Below, in pieces: positions 29,342 to 39,550 of a stretch of DNA of 64,000 nucleotides. The position numbers and the translations under genes are program-made. The notes beneath the pieces were generated by a model. The model saw only the letters and a list, made by a program, of their open reading frames with translations, was not told where the DNA came from and made no database searches. Positions within the stretch are counted from its first letter, which is position 1. Each line of letters opens with the position of its first letter. The DNA is from Moellerella wisconsensis ATCC 35017 (GTDB taxonomy: Bacteria > Pseudomonadota > Gammaproteobacteria > Enterobacterales > Enterobacteriaceae): assembly GCF_001294465.1 (NCBI RefSeq), contig NZ_LGAA01000010.1:124001-188000 (forward strand). The letters are read 5' to 3'.

Positions 29342-31213
29342 ATGATGGACAATCTACGCACGGCGGCGAACAGTCCTGTGCTTAAAATCGTGCTGGGTGT
29401 AATCATGGTGTCGTTTGTATTAACCGGCGTCGGTGGTTATCTGATTAGTGGATCTGCGAATGATGCAGCTGAAGTTAATGGCCAGCCAATTTCTCGCGCA
29501 CAACTGCAACAGGCTTTTCAACAAGAAAGACAAACGATGCAGGAACGTCTGGGCGATAGATTTTCTGAAGTTGCTAGCAATGAACAAACGATGAATCAGT
29601 TGCGTCGTCAGGCACTTGAAAACTTAATTAATGTGTCTTTATTCAATCAATATGCTAACAAACTTGGTCTTTCTGCCAGCGATGCTCAGATTAAACAGAG
29701 CATTTTTGAAATGCCTATCTTCCAAGTTGATGGCCAATTCAATAGTGACAGATATCGCGCAGTACTCGCTCAATACAATATAAATGCTGATAATTTGGCA
29801 CAACAAATTGGTCAGGATTTAGTCAGAGAACAGCTAGGAAATACATTTAGCGGAACCGAGTTTGCTTTACCTTCAGAAGTTAAAGCCTACGCTGAATTAA
29901 TTATGCAGAAACGCGATATTCGTTCTGCAACCTTGTCTTTAATTGATATGCAGAAAAAACAGACAGTTACGGAACAAGAACTACAGGATTATTATCACTC
30001 CAATCAAAGTAGTTTCCTTTCTCCTGAAAAAGTTAAAGTTAGCTATATCAAATTAGATGCTGCGAATATGTCTTCTGATGTAAAAATTACGGATGAAGAA
30101 ATTAAAACTTACTATGAGCAGAATCTTAAGAACTTTACTCAGCCTCAACAGCAACAATACAGTATGATCCAAGTTGCGACTCCAGAAGAGGCCGCTGAAA
30201 TTGAATCAGCGTTAAAACAAGGTGCTGATTTTGCTACGCTTGCTAGCGAAAAATCTACTGATAAATTTAGTGCCGCGAATAAAGGTGTAATTGGTTGGAT
30301 GGAAGCAACATCTACGCCGAGCGAAATTATTGATGCTAATCTGACAGAGAAAGGTCAACTTTCTGCACCGATTAAATCAACGGCGGGCTATATTATTTTC
30401 CGTTTAGACGATATTAAACCGGAAGTGATTAAGCCGCTGGATCAAGTGAAGTCACAAATTGAAACGACTTTACGTCAAGATTCTGAAATTAAACAATTTT
30501 ATGACTTGCAACAAAAAGTCAGTGATGCAGCGACAAATGATAATGAATCATTGATTTCAGCAGAAGAAGCGGCAGGAATTAAAAAAGTCACCACCGATTG
30601 GTTTGATCGTAATAATCCGCCACAAGAACTGAATTTCAATAAAGTTATTGCTGAAATATTTAGTGATCGTTTAGTTGATGCCAATGGCACCACCGGATTA
30701 AACTCTGACGTTATTAATGTCGAAGGTGATCGTGCATTTGTTATTCGAGTGGATGAATATAAACCTGAAGCAGTACAACCATTTGATAGCGTTAAACAAG
30801 AGATTACCGATCTGGTGAAGCGTCAAAAAGCAGAAGTTGCATTACAAGCTGAGAGTGCCAAGCTGTTAGCGGCGTTAAAAGACGGTAAAGGCGAAGCGGC
30901 ATTAACTGAAGCTGGCGTACATTTTGATGCATCTAAGACCGTGACTCGTCTTGAACAGCAAAATCCGATTGTAGATACGGCATTTTCAATGCCTGAACCA
31001 CAGGAAGGCAAACCAACGTTTGCTAGCGCGCGTGATAGTTTAGGTAACGTGGTTATTATTCAGTTAGATAAAGTTATTGCCGGTCAGCCTGAAGATCAAG
31101 ATTTACAAGGTTTTGCTCAGCAATATAAAGCATTAATGAGTGCAGCGATGCAGGAAACATTGATGATTAATTTGCGTGATAATGCAAAAGTTGAAGTTTT
31201 GAATTTAGAATAA
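29342..31213 (+). CDS. ppiD: peptidyl-prolyl isomerase-like periplasmic chaperone PpiD
   Basis: This 623-residue protein (E. coli PpiD 623) is anchored in the inner membrane by one N-terminal helix (about residues 13-35) and acts at the periplasmic exit of SecYEG. SurA-like helical N-terminal region: FQQERQTMQERLGDRFSEV and the YAxxLGLSASDAQIKQSI stretch. A parvulin domain (about residues 265-365) contains DFATLASEKSTDKFSAANKGVIGWM. The C-terminal domain is long and less conserved. ATG 29342 (MMDNLRTAANSPVLKI) matches the E. coli start; the second ATG at 29345 is equally possible. A terminator follows. Confidence 0.95.
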   Translation: MMDNLRTAANSPVLKIVLGVIMVSFVLTGVGGYLISGSANDAAEVNGQPISRAQLQQAFQQERQTMQERLGDRFSEVASNEQTMNQLRRQALENLINVSLFNQYANKLGLSASDAQIKQSIFEMPIFQVDGQFNSDRYRAVLAQYNINADNLAQQIGQDLVREQLGNTFSGTEFALPSEVKAYAELIMQKRDIRSATLSLIDMQKKQTVTEQELQDYYHSNQSSFLSPEKVKVSYIKLDAANMSSDVKITDEEIKTYYEQNLKNFTQPQQQQYSMIQVATPEEAAEIESALKQGADFATLASEKSTDKFSAANKGVIGWMEATSTPSEIIDANLTEKGQLSAPIKSTAGYIIFRLDDIKPEVIKPLDQVKSQIETTLRQDSEIKQFYDLQQKVSDAATNDNESLISAEEAAGIKKVTTDWFDRNNPPQELNFNKVIAEIFSDRLVDANGTTGLNSDVINVEGDRAFVIRVDEYKPEAVQPFDSVKQEITDLVKRQKAEVALQAESAKLLAALKDGKGEAALTEAGVHFDASKTVTRLEQQNPIVDTAFSMPEPQEGKPTFASARDSLGNVVIIQLDKVIAGQPEDQDLQGFAQQYKALMSAAMQETLMINLRDNAKVEVLNLE

Positions 31214-31312
31214 CAGCTTGAAGCTAACGCCTAACATAAAGAGCAGAAAGTGGAATAATAATTCTCGCAAAAATATGTACAGGCTCGCAAAATAAGATTA
31301 TTTTGCTGTAAC

Positions 31313-31345
31313 AGAAAGGCTACCTTTGGGTAGCCTTTCTTGTTT
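31313..31345 (+). terminator. intrinsic terminator after ppiD
   Basis: The 12-bp arms AGAAAGGCTACC and GGTAGCCTTTCT are separated by TTTG and followed by TGTTT. Confidence 0.85.
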
Positions 31346-31415
31346 CTATCAATAACTAGCAGCTTGGATGATTTATTCAGGCATGATGAAAGCTCGCTCA
31401 AAGGAGAAATAAATC

Positions 31416-31820
31416 ATGTTATGGAATAAACAACGAAAACTAGGAACAGCTTTGATATTTATTACATCATTGCTGTCAGTGGTACCCACATTAGTGCTGG
31501 CGGATAAAGCAAAAGCAGATACCAGCTCAGAGTTAGTGAGTAAATTAATTTCGAAAAATAAACCAGATAAGAGTGAAAGCGATACATTAACCAAAGGGTC
31601 AGCGGCAGTTTCTGCTACATCCAGTGATCTGGTTAATATTAATAAAGCGGATGCTGATGAGTTAGCCTTAAAGCTAAGTGGTATTGGTATTCGTAAGGCA
31701 CAAGCCATTATTGATTACCGAGAAAAATTTGGTGATTTTAAATCTATTGAAAACTTACAAGAAGTTAATGGGATAGGACCTTTATTCATCGAAAATAACA
31801 GAGATAAACTCAAGTTATAA
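31416..31820 (+). CDS. ybaV: ComEA-like helix-hairpin-helix protein YbaV
   Basis: This 134-residue protein (E. coli YbaV 123) has a secretion signal (hydrophobic core about residues 10-27, ending VLA) and a low-complexity polar linker. The C-terminal domain of about 65 residues has two helix-hairpin-helix motifs: LSGIGIRKAQAIIDYR and LQEVNGIGPLFIENN. The opening VNINKADADELA is the classic ComEA/YbaV start. Such domains bind DNA; ComEA captures incoming DNA in competent bacteria, but no other competence gene is in the window and the role in enterics is unclear. It follows ppiD as in E. coli. Confidence 0.9.
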   Translation: MLWNKQRKLGTALIFITSLLSVVPTLVLADKAKADTSSELVSKLISKNKPDKSESDTLTKGSAAVSATSSDLVNINKADADELALKLSGIGIRKAQAIIDYREKFGDFKSIENLQEVNGIGPLFIENNRDKLKL

Positions 31821-31828
31821 ATAGCTTT

Positions 31829-31865
31829 AGCCACCATAACTAATTGTTTTGGTGGTTATTTTATC
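31829..31865 (+). terminator. weak hairpin terminator after ybaV
   Basis: The short arms CCACCA and TGGTGG are separated by 13 nt, followed by TTATTTTAT. It lies about 10 bp after the ybaV stop. Confidence 0.4.
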
Positions 31866-31991
31866 TTTATTAATTATTTTTGTTATTTATGTTTTATTAT
31901 TGTGATGCACTTCGTAAGTTGGTAAAACTATCGAAAAATTAATTTAATATTTGTTATGTTATAACTAAATTTATAATAACTAGAGGTGGAT

Positions 31992-32399
31992 ATGGCATCA
32001 CAAATTAAAGTTATTGGTTATCATATTGATGTTTTTGGTCATGTAAATAATGCTCGCTATCTTGAATTTTATGAAATGGAGCGCTGGGCATGGCTAGATA
32101 AAAACCAGCTTAAAGAATGGATGATGCAAAATAAAATAGCTATGGTGGCAGTTAATATTAATGTTAATTATCGCATTGGGGCTATATTAGGAGATCAATT
32201 AACGATCAGTTCTTCAATACAGAAAATAGGCCAAAAAAGTGCGATATGCTATCAGCAGATAACTCGCGAGAGAAATCAAACCAAAGAATTAGTTTCTGAT
32301 GCGGCAATTACTTTTGTTTTTATTGATTTAATAACTAATAAGGCGTTACCGATTACGGATAAATTGAGGCAGATACTCGATCTGAATGATGAAAATTAG
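31992..32399 (+). CDS. fadM: long-chain acyl-CoA thioesterase FadM (YbaW)
   Basis: This 135-residue protein (E. coli FadM 132) is a hot-dog-fold 4-hydroxybenzoyl-CoA-type thioesterase that hydrolyses long-chain acyl-CoA. The motif GYHIDVFGHVNNARYLEFYEMERWAW contains the catalytic Asp (DVFGHVNNARY) used by the family. VNINVNYRIGAILGDQLTI and AAITFVFIDL follow. The ATG at 31992 is preferred because TAGAGG lies 5 bp before it; an in-frame GTG at 31986 overlaps that site. In E. coli the neighbour is queC, as here, but convergent with a shared hairpin between. Confidence 0.92.
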   Translation: MASQIKVIGYHIDVFGHVNNARYLEFYEMERWAWLDKNQLKEWMMQNKIAMVAVNINVNYRIGAILGDQLTISSSIQKIGQKSAICYQQITRERNQTKELVSDAAITFVFIDLITNKALPITDKLRQILDLNDEN

Positions 32400-32423
32400 C
32401 GTAAATTTTAATTGTATTGAGTC

Positions 32424-32455
32424 GTCATCTTTACCTTACATAGTATAAAGATGAC
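32424..32455. terminator. hairpin between convergent fadM and queC
   Basis: The perfect 10-bp arms GTCATCTTTA and TAAAGATGAC are separated by 12 nt. There is no clear T-run, but the position between convergent genes suggests a shared terminator. Confidence 0.5.
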
Positions 32456-32495
32456 ACTCGTTTAGCTCAGTCTATTTCAGTTTAGTTGATAAGGA

Positions 32496-33194
32496 TTATG
32501 CTAAACCTACTTTTTGTTTCATTGACTGCATAATTGCTGATTTATTATCTTGATAACGCTCTAAACCATTTGCCCTAAGGTGGCAAGCAGCACATTCGCC
32601 ACAGCCATCACCTTGAATACCGTTATAGCAAGTTAATGTGTCTTGGCGGATTGTTTCTAAATGTTCATAGTAGTCAGCTAGTGCCCAAGTTTCCGCTTTA
32701 TCGAGCCACATTAATGGTGTTTCGAAACGAATATCACGAGCAAGGCCCGCAGAAACTGCTGTATTTAATGCTTTAACAAAATCATTCCTGCAATCAGGAT
32801 AACCGGAAAAGTCTGTTTCACAGACCCCAGTGATAACGGCTTCTGCTTGAACTTGGTATGCATAAATAGCCGCGAGAGTAAGAAATAAAATATTGCGGCC
32901 AGGAACAAAAGTACTAGGGATCGCACTCTTTTCACTTTCAGAGAAATCGGGTACCGGAATATTATCCCGAGTTAAACTACTAATCGCGAGTTCATTGAGT
33001 AAAGTCACATCCAGCGTTTTATGTGCTGAAGCACCAAGATTTTTGCTCAGTCGTTGGGCAACTTGAATTTCCGCACGGTGGCGTTGTCCATAGTCAAAAG
33101 TGACACAATGGACATCATCATAATTTTTAAGTGCTTGAATTAGGCAAGTTGTTGAATCTTGACCACCACTGAACACTACAACTGCACGTTTCAT
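32496..33194 (-). CDS. queC: 7-cyano-7-deazaguanine synthase QueC
   Basis: This 232-residue protein (E. coli QueC 231) converts 7-carboxy-7-deazaguanine to preQ0 with ATP and ammonia, in queuosine synthesis. The PP-loop is [11 protein letters not shown] near residue 9, followed by [27 protein letters not shown] and [18 protein letters not shown] are conserved. A zinc site is formed by the C-terminal cysteines [20 protein letters not shown]. The ATG follows GGGAGATATAAGTA; a perfect 18-bp palindrome abuts this Shine-Dalgarno sequence. Confidence 0.97.
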   Translation of the reverse strand: MKRAVVVFSGGQDSTTCLIQALKNYDDVHCVTFDYGQRHRAEIQVAQRLSKNLGASAHKTLDVTLLNELAISSLTRDNIPVPDFSESEKSAIPSTFVPGRNILFLTLAAIYAYQVQAEAVITGVCETDFSGYPDCRNDFVKALNTAVSAGLARDIRFETPLMWLDKAETWALADYYEHLETIRQDTLTCYNGIQGDGCGECAACHLRANGLERYQDNKSAIMQSMKQKVGLA

Positions 33195-33584
33195 TACTTA
33201 TATCTCCCGATAAATATTTATCGGCTATTGGCTATTTTCAAGCCCTAGCCAGTTATCTGCTAATATATTACATCAATTTGCTATACGTCATTGTAAGCTG
33301 ATTGATAGCTCTTTGCTTACTGAGTTTTGTTTATTAATGAAGAGTATTTTAAGCGATATATACTAGCCGAATAATTCGGCTGGATACTTACCTACTGAGA
33401 GTAATGCCAGTTGATTTTCTGTATTATTGTTGAAAATGAATCATATAATGTCTATATCGCTCAATCTAGATAAAATTTTTCTGAGTTTATTATAAAATAT
33501 AAAAAATAATTTCCTGGCAGTGTTTAATCTAATACGCTTGATACTATCAGGGGAGCAAAATGAGTCTTCAAGTGGATTAATCAG
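33195..33584. other. divergent region queC / decR
   Basis: This 390-bp gap contains a perfect 18-bp palindrome at the queC ribosome-binding site (33207-33224) and a 7-bp hairpin AGCCGAA-TAA-TTCGGCT (33365-33381) near the middle. The rest is AT-rich. GGGGAGCAAAATGAG at about 33551 resembles a translation start, but the frame stops after six codons. Confidence 0.55.
33207..33224 (-). promoter_or_regulatory. perfect 18-bp palindrome at the queC translation start
   Basis: CCGATAAATATTTATCGG is exactly self-complementary. It ends 12 bp before the queC start codon and touches the GGGAGA Shine-Dalgarno sequence. It could be a protein operator or, in RNA, a 6-bp hairpin with a 6-nt loop adjoining the ribosome-binding site. 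Confidence 0.55.
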
Positions 33585-34046
33585 ATGTTAGATAAAATAG
33601 ATAAAAAACTTCTTAGTCTCTTACAAGTTGATAGCAGTGTTTCGTTGAATACGTTAGCCGAAGCGGTTAATTTAACCTCAACGCCTTGCTGGAAAAGATT
33701 AAAACGTCTTGAAGATGAAGGGTATATTTTAGGTCGAGTGACCTTATTAGACAGTGAAAAGCTAGGTTTAGGATTAACTGTCATTGTAATGATCAGAACA
33801 CAGCACCATAACAGTGAATGGTATGAACAATTCGTAACTTTTGTTAATCAAATGCCAGAAGTGATGGCATTCTATCGGATGGCCGGTGAATACGACTATT
33901 TGATGCAAGTTGAAGTCAGAGATATGAAATCATACGATTTATTTTATAAAAAGTTAGTCAATGGCGTGCAAGGATTGATTGATGTCACCTCCAGTTTTGC
34001 TATGGAACGAATAAAGTATACTACGGCATTGCCAATTCCAGACTAG
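33585..34046 (+). CDS. decR: Lrp/AsnC-family cysteine-responsive regulator DecR (YbaO)
   Basis: This 153-residue protein (E. coli DecR 152) is an Lrp-type regulator that in E. coli activates cysteine detoxification genes (cyuPA) in response to L-cysteine. An N-terminal helix-turn-helix (about residues 5-60: DKKLLSLLQ...[29 protein letters not shown]) is followed by the RAM/AsnC ligand-binding domain with [14 protein letters not shown]. Identity with E. coli is high over the full length, including the C-terminal [16 protein letters not shown]. It precedes mdlA by 86 bp as in E. coli; the cof and ybaE genes usually nearby are absent. Confidence 0.94.
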   Translation: MLDKIDKKLLSLLQVDSSVSLNTLAEAVNLTSTPCWKRLKRLEDEGYILGRVTLLDSEKLGLGLTVIVMIRTQHHNSEWYEQFVTFVNQMPEVMAFYRMAGEYDYLMQVEVRDMKSYDLFYKKLVNGVQGLIDVTSSFAMERIKYTTALPIPD

Positions 34047-34132
34047 TTGATAAATTTATAGATACTGCGATATTAAATATCGACTTATCTTATTCTTTGG
34101 TATTTTTTACTAACCATTCAAGGCAATAAAAC

Positions 34133-35875
34133 GTGCGATTATTTTCTCAGCTACGCTGGTATTTTTTCAGTGAGTGGCGGCGTTATACCGGCGCTGTTTG
34201 CTTTTTGGTACTTATAGCAATATTACAAATAATACCCCCACGCCTTGTGGGACTGGTTATCGATGGTATCAGTCGCGGGACCATGAGTCGTCAGCAATTA
34301 GTGGTATGGGTTGCAGTAATGCTAGGAATTGCATTACTCGTTTATGGTTTACGTTATATTTGGCGTCTTTGGTTATTTGGTGCTTCCTATAAGCTAGCGA
34401 TACAATTAAGGCAAAAAATTTATCAGCAACTTAGTCAGCAAGATCAGGTTTTTTATTTACGTCATCGTACGGGCGATCTTATTGCGCGTACAACCAATGA
34501 TGTTGATCGTGTCGTTTTTGCGGCGGGTGAAGGTGTTTTAACGCTGGTGGATTCATTAGTTATGGGCTGCGCGGTGTTAATTATGATGAGCATAGATATT
34601 AGTTGGCAATTGACTCTTTTAGCTTTGGTTCCCATGCCAATTATGGCATTAGTGATAAAACGCTATGGTGATCAATTACATTACCGATTTAAACATGCGC
34701 AAGGGGCCTTCTCATTATTGAATAATCAGGCGCAAGAAAGCTTAACTAGTATTCGGATGATCAAAGCATTTGGTTTGGAAGATAATCAATCTAATCAATT
34801 TGAACAGGTCGCAACAGAGACCGGGCGCCGCAATATGCACGTGGCTGAAATTGATGCCCGATTTGATCCTACTATTTTTATTGCCATTGGTATGGCTAAT
34901 TTATTGGCGATAGGCGGTGGAAGTTGGATGGTATTACATGACACGCTTACGCTAGGTGAATTAACAAGTTTTATCATGTATTTAGGTTTAATGATTTGGC
35001 CAATGCTAGCACTTGCATGGATGTTTAATATCGTTGAGAGAGGGAGCGCAGCTTATAGTCGCATACGTTCTTTACTCGATGAAACACCTAGTGTAAATGA
35101 AGGGCAAGAACTATTGAAGCCAATGAGAGGCCAATTGCACGTTGATATTGCTCGTTTCATTTATCCTGAAGCACAAAGAGCGTCATTACATAATATTCAA
35201 TTTACTTTATCGCCGGGGGAATTATTGGGAATTTGTGGTCCTACGGGATCTGGAAAATCAACATTAATTGCTTTGTTACAACGTCAGTTTGATTTAAGCG
35301 AAGGGTCTATATTGTTCCAATCAATTGATCTACGAGAAATTAAGCTGGATAACTGGCGAGCTCGTTTGGCCGTAGTTAATCAAAATCCGTTTTTGTTTTC
35401 GGCCAGCATTGCTGAGAATATCGCCTTAGGAAAACCCGAAGCAACGGAAGATGAAATTATTACTGCGGCACGTTTAGCCAATGTGCATGATGATATTATG
35501 CGCCTACCAGAAGGTTATCATACAGAAGTTGGTGAGCGTGGGGTCATGTTATCAGGTGGGCAAAAACAGAGAATTTCTATTGCTCGCGCCTTATTATTAG
35601 ATGCTGAGATATTGGTTTTAGATGATGCATTATCGGCCGTAGATGGCCAGACTGAATATCAAATTTTACAAAATCTGGCTCAATGGCGTACTGATCGTAC
35701 CTTAATTATTAGTGCTCATCGTTTATCCGCATTAACTGAAGCAGATAATATCTTGGTATTATCTCAAGGGGCGATCGCTGCACAAGGCACCCATGCACAG
35801 TTAATATCATCAATGGGTTGGTATAAAGATATGTATCATTACCAGCAGATTGAAGCCGAATTGGATGATTACTAA
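34133..35875 (+). CDS. mdlA: multidrug ABC transporter half-protein MdlA
   Basis: This 580-residue fused permease-ATPase (E. coli MdlA 590) is one half of a probable heterodimeric exporter with MdlB; the substrate is unknown. The N-terminal six-helix membrane domain (about residues 15-300) is followed by the nucleotide-binding domain: Walker [10 protein letters not shown] near residue 368, signature LSGGQKQR and Walker [13 protein letters not shown]. In place of the usual catalytic glutamate after Walker B there is Asp (LDDA), the kind of variation seen in asymmetric heterodimers. GTG is the start ([18 protein letters not shown] aligns with E. coli). Its stop overlaps the mdlB start by one base. 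Confidence 0.94.
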   Translation: MRLFSQLRWYFFSEWRRYTGAVCFLVLIAILQIIPPRLVGLVIDGISRGTMSRQQLVVWVAVMLGIALLVYGLRYIWRLWLFGASYKLAIQLRQKIYQQLSQQDQVFYLRHRTGDLIARTTNDVDRVVFAAGEGVLTLVDSLVMGCAVLIMMSIDISWQLTLLALVPMPIMALVIKRYGDQLHYRFKHAQGAFSLLNNQAQESLTSIRMIKAFGLEDNQSNQFEQVATETGRRNMHVAEIDARFDPTIFIAIGMANLLAIGGGSWMVLHDTLTLGELTSFIMYLGLMIWPMLALAWMFNIVERGSAAYSRIRSLLDETPSVNEGQELLKPMRGQLHVDIARFIYPEAQRASLHNIQFTLSPGELLGICGPTGSGKSTLIALLQRQFDLSEGSILFQSIDLREIKLDNWRARLAVVNQNPFLFSASIAENIALGKPEATEDEIITAARLANVHDDIMRLPEGYHTEVGERGVMLSGGQKQRISIARALLLDAEILVLDDALSAVDGQTEYQILQNLAQWRTDRTLIISAHRLSALTEADNILVLSQGAIAAQGTHAQLISSMGWYKDMYHYQQIEAELDDY

Positions 35876-37650
35876 TGAGTCAAAAACGTCCTTTATGGCC
35901 AGCGCTTAAGCGGTTACTTTCTTACGGGAAAGCTCACCGAAAGCCGATGGTTATTGCAATTATTATGTTGTGGGTTGCGGCATTGGCTGAGGTTAGTGGC
36001 CCATTATTAGTAAGTTATTTTATTGATAATATGGTCGCGACCAAGACGGTTGAGTTATCAATGACGGTATTACTCGCCATTGCTTTTATTGTGCTGCAAA
36101 TTACCGCAGCTGTGCTTCATTATTATCAAACTATTCTATTTAATCGCGCATCTGTTGGTGTTGTTCAGCAACTCCGGACAGATACGATGAGTGCAGCTAT
36201 TCGTCAGCCTCTGAGTGCTTTTGATAATCAGCCCGTAGGTCAATTAATTTCAAGGGTAACTAATGATACCGAAGTGATTAAAGATTTATTTATCACTGTA
36301 GTTCCTACAGTATTTCGTAGTTTGGCTCTAGTTTGTGCCATGTTGATTGCGATGTATTCACTTGACTGGCGAATGGCATCGATCGCGATATTAATTTTTC
36401 CGGCGGTATTTGTGGTGATGGTTATTTATCAACGTTTGAGTACGCCGATTGTCAGACGAGTAAGATCTTATTTAGCGGATATTAATAATGGATTTAACGA
36501 AATTATTAATGGAATGACTGTTATACAACAGTTTCGTCAGCAGGCTAGATTTGGCGAAAAAATGTTTTCAGCCAGCCGAGATCACTATAATGCACGAATG
36601 CAGGCTCTTAAATTAGATGGTATTTTGCTGCGTCCATTATTAAGTCTATTTTCTGCCGCTATTTTATGTGGCCTCTTATTATTATTTGGTTTTGAAGGAA
36701 CAGAAACGGTAGGTGTTGGTGTTTTATACGCGTTTATCAATTATTTAGGGCGTTTAAATCAACCACTAATAGAATTAACCTCTCAGCAATCTATGCTACA
36801 ACAAGCGGTTGTGTCCGGTGAAAGAGTTTTTGAATTGATGGATAGCCCACAACAAGCATATGGACAAGAAATTGCACCATTAAACAGTGGTAAAATCGAT
36901 ATCAAAAATTTATCTTTCAGTTATAAAAAAGATCGCCCTGTGCTGCAAAATATTAATTTGCATGTCCCAGCCCATGGTTTTTTAGCACTAGTTGGGCATA
37001 CGGGAAGTGGTAAAAGCACTATCGCTAATTTATTGATGGGTTATTACCCTTGGCAACAAGGTGATATTTATTTTGATAACCGTCCACTGCATACCTTATC
37101 CCATCAAGTTTTGCGTAATGGCATTGCTATGGTTCAGCAAGATCCAGTGGTTTTGGCTGTCTCATTTTTTGATAATATTGCTTTAGGTCGTGATATTTCT
37201 GAAGAAAGGGTCTGGCAAGTATTGGAGATGGTGCAATTAGCCGAACATGTAAGTTCTTTGCCTGATGGATTAGATTCAGTGTTAGGTGAGCAAGGAAATA
37301 CTTTATCTGCAGGGCAAAAGCAATTATTAGCGATGGCTAGAGTATTAGTTCAAACCCCTAAAATATTGATATTAGATGAAGCGACGGCCAATATTGACTC
37401 TGGAACTGAGCAAGCAATTCAGAAAGCATTATATTTAATTCGCAAAAAGACGACGTTAGTTGTTATTGCTCATCGATTATCAACGATTGTTGAAGCCTCT
37501 CAAATTGTTGTGCTTCATCGTGGTGCAATAGTTGAGCAAGGAACTCATCAGCAATTATTGCAACGAAAAGGCCGCTATCACCAAATGTATCAACTTCAAC
37601 AAGTGGGTGAATCGTTAAATGTATCGACTGATGATCCTTTATTAATTTAA
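35875..37650 (+). CDS. mdlB: multidrug ABC transporter half-protein MdlB
   Basis: This 591-residue partner of MdlA (E. coli MdlB 593) has six transmembrane helices (about residues 20-300) and an ATPase domain with Walker [10 protein letters not shown] near residue 377, Q-loop MVQQDP, signature LSAGQKQ and Walker [13 protein letters not shown] with the canonical catalytic glutamate. The start overlaps the mdlA stop (TAATG), so the pair is translationally coupled. A strong terminator follows, and a candidate NtrC site for glnK lies in the short stretch between the stop and that terminator. Confidence 0.95.
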   Translation: MSQKRPLWPALKRLLSYGKAHRKPMVIAIIMLWVAALAEVSGPLLVSYFIDNMVATKTVELSMTVLLAIAFIVLQITAAVLHYYQTILFNRASVGVVQQLRTDTMSAAIRQPLSAFDNQPVGQLISRVTNDTEVIKDLFITVVPTVFRSLALVCAMLIAMYSLDWRMASIAILIFPAVFVVMVIYQRLSTPIVRRVRSYLADINNGFNEIINGMTVIQQFRQQARFGEKMFSASRDHYNARMQALKLDGILLRPLLSLFSAAILCGLLLLFGFEGTETVGVGVLYAFINYLGRLNQPLIELTSQQSMLQQAVVSGERVFELMDSPQQAYGQEIAPLNSGKIDIKNLSFSYKKDRPVLQNINLHVPAHGFLALVGHTGSGKSTIANLLMGYYPWQQGDIYFDNRPLHTLSHQVLRNGIAMVQQDPVVLAVSFFDNIALGRDISEERVWQVLEMVQLAEHVSSLPDGLDSVLGEQGNTLSAGQKQLLAMARVLVQTPKILILDEATANIDSGTEQAIQKALYLIRKKTTLVVIAHRLSTIVEASQIVVLHRGAIVEQGTHQQLLQRKGRYHQMYQLQQVGESLNVSTDDPLLI

Positions 37651-37666
37651 TGTCTTAATATCATAA

Positions 37667-37683
37667 CGCACGAAAATAATGCA
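37667..37683 (+). promoter_or_regulatory. candidate NtrC (GlnG) enhancer site upstream of glnK
   Basis: CGCACGAAAATAATGCA matches 13 of 17 positions of the strong NtrC site TGCACCAAAATGGTGCA at E. coli glnA. Its centre is about 106 bp before the predicted sigma-54 start, a usual distance for NtrC enhancers. It lies directly before the mdlB terminator. Confidence 0.5.
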
Positions 37684-37688
37684 AATTC

Positions 37689-37721
37689 AATGGCGACAGT
37701 ATAACTGTCGCCATTTTTTTT
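37689..37721 (+). terminator. intrinsic terminator after mdlB
   Basis: The 12-bp arms AATGGCGACAGT and ACTGTCGCCATT are separated by 3 nt and followed by six T. Confidence 0.9.
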
Positions 37722-37753
37722 GCTATCTAATTGATAATCAAATAATTTTAATA

Positions 37754-37770
37754 TTGGCATATAGATTGCT
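37754..37770 (+). promoter_or_regulatory. sigma-54 promoter of glnK-amtB
   Basis: TTGGCATATAGATTGCT has the invariant GG (-24) and GC (-12) separated by exactly 10 bp and matches the TGGCAC-N5-TTGC consensus except at one base of the first block. E. coli glnKamtB is transcribed by sigma-54 under NtrC. The start is expected near 37781, leaving a leader of about 140 nt before glnK. Confidence 0.75.
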
Positions 37771-37818
37771 TTATATAAATTGTAGTTATTTATTTAGGCA
37801 ATTAAAAGCAGGGGAAAG

Positions 37819-37848
37819 ATGTTTATTACTAATTATCCAAAGCGCTAA
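37819..37848 (+). CDS. possible 9-codon leader peptide in the glnK 5' region
   Basis: ATG followed by eight codons and TAA encodes MFITNYPKR. It is preceded by AGGGGAAAG, a good Shine-Dalgarno sequence at short spacing. It lies within the predicted sigma-54 leader of glnK, about 70 bp before the glnK start. It may be a chance ORF; no attenuator-like alternative hairpins were recognised. It is listed because of its ribosome-binding site. Confidence 0.2.
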   Translation: MFITNYPKR

Positions 37849-37881
37849 TTTTTATAATCATCGACCAATAAATTGAGATAG

Positions 37882-38256
<375 letters not shown>

Positions 38257-38263
38257 GAGATGA

Positions 38264-39550
38264 ATGATGAACAAGTTATTTTATAGAAGTTTAATGTTAG
38301 TACTTACTTGCTTACCGTTCATGGCTGTATCTGAGCCGGCGACATTAGATAAAGCAGATAATGCTTTTATGATGATTTGCACTGCATTAGTCTTATTTAT
38401 GATCTTACCCGGGATAGCACTATTTTATGGCGGCTTACTAAGAGCGAAAAACGTATTATCCTTGATGGCTCAAGTGGTAGTTATTTTTGCTTTAGTTTCT
38501 GTTATTTGGATTGTATATGGCTACAGTATCGCTTTCAGTGAAGGTAATGATTTCTTTGGTGGTTTTGATCAAGTGATGCTGAAAAATATTACTTTAAGCA
38601 GTATGACAGGCTCTATTCCTCAATTTATTCATGTTGTTTTTCAGGGCGCATTTGCTAGCCTGACCGTTGCATTAGTCGCCGGCGCATTAAGTGAACGTAT
38701 TAAGTTCTCTGCAGTACTTATTTTTAGTCTGATTTGGACGACATTTGCTTATTTACCGATGGCTCATATGGTTTGGGGGGGAGGTTGGCTATCTCAAGAT
38801 GGTGCGTTAGATTTTGCGGGAGGAACGGTCGTTCATATTAATGCTGCAGTTGCAGGGTTAGTGGGGGCTTACTTTTTAGGCAAGCGTGCTGGTTTGGGCA
38901 AAGAAGCGATTAAACCGCATAACTTACCAATGGTATTTATTGGTGCGGCTATATTATTTATCGGTTGGTTTGGTTTCAATGCCGGATCTGCTGGTGCCGC
39001 AGATGAGGTCGCAGCCTTAGCATTTATTAATACAGTTGTTGCAACATCGGGGGCGATATTGTCATGGGCACTCTCTGAATGGTTATTCCGCGGTCAGCCT
39101 TCATTATTAGGTGCATCATCAGGGTGCCTTGCTGGATTAGTTGGGATTACACCTGCTGCAGGAACAGTCGGTATTGGCGGCGCATTAATTATTGGATTAC
39201 TCTGCGGTGCTGCTGGTTTATGGGGAGTTGTGGTATTAAAACGTTGGCTGAAAGCAGATGATGTCTGTGATGTCTTTGGTGTACACGGTGTCTGTGGAAT
39301 TATAGGCTGCTTACTAACCGGTATTTTAACCGCATCGGTGTTTGGTGGAACCGGTTATGCAGAAGGCATGACCATGGCTAAGCAAGCAGGAGTGCAGGCA
39401 TTAAGTATTGTAATATGTATCGTTTGGACAGCTATTGTTGCTGCATGCGCCTTTAAGTTTGCCGATATGACCGTGGGTTTAAGAGTCAGTATTGAACAAG
39501 AGCGTGAAGGTTTAGATGTCACATCACATGGCGAAAGTGCATATAATTAA
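38264..39550 (+). CDS. amtB: ammonium channel AmtB
   Basis: This 428-residue protein (E. coli AmtB 428) conducts ammonia/ammonium across the inner membrane. A signal peptide of about 22 residues (ending AVSEPATL) precedes 11 transmembrane helices. The twin-histidine pore residues occur in GGTVVHINAAVAG and DVFGVHGVCGIIG. The aromatic gate and FYGGLLRAKNVLSLMAQ signature are present, and the C-terminal cytoplasmic tail ends EREGLDVTSHGESAYN. It is translated from the glnK-amtB message; GGAG lies 5 bp before the first of two adjacent ATG codons. A terminator lies about 205 bp downstream. Confidence 0.96.
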   Translation: MMNKLFYRSLMLVLTCLPFMAVSEPATLDKADNAFMMICTALVLFMILPGIALFYGGLLRAKNVLSLMAQVVVIFALVSVIWIVYGYSIAFSEGNDFFGGFDQVMLKNITLSSMTGSIPQFIHVVFQGAFASLTVALVAGALSERIKFSAVLIFSLIWTTFAYLPMAHMVWGGGWLSQDGALDFAGGTVVHINAAVAGLVGAYFLGKRAGLGKEAIKPHNLPMVFIGAAILFIGWFGFNAGSAGAADEVAALAFINTVVATSGAILSWALSEWLFRGQPSLLGASSGCLAGLVGITPAAGTVGIGGALIIGLLCGAAGLWGVVVLKRWLKADDVCDVFGVHGVCGIIGCLLTGILTASVFGGTGYAEGMTMAKQAGVQALSIVICIVWTAIVAACAFKFADMTVGLRVSIEQEREGLDVTSHGESAYN

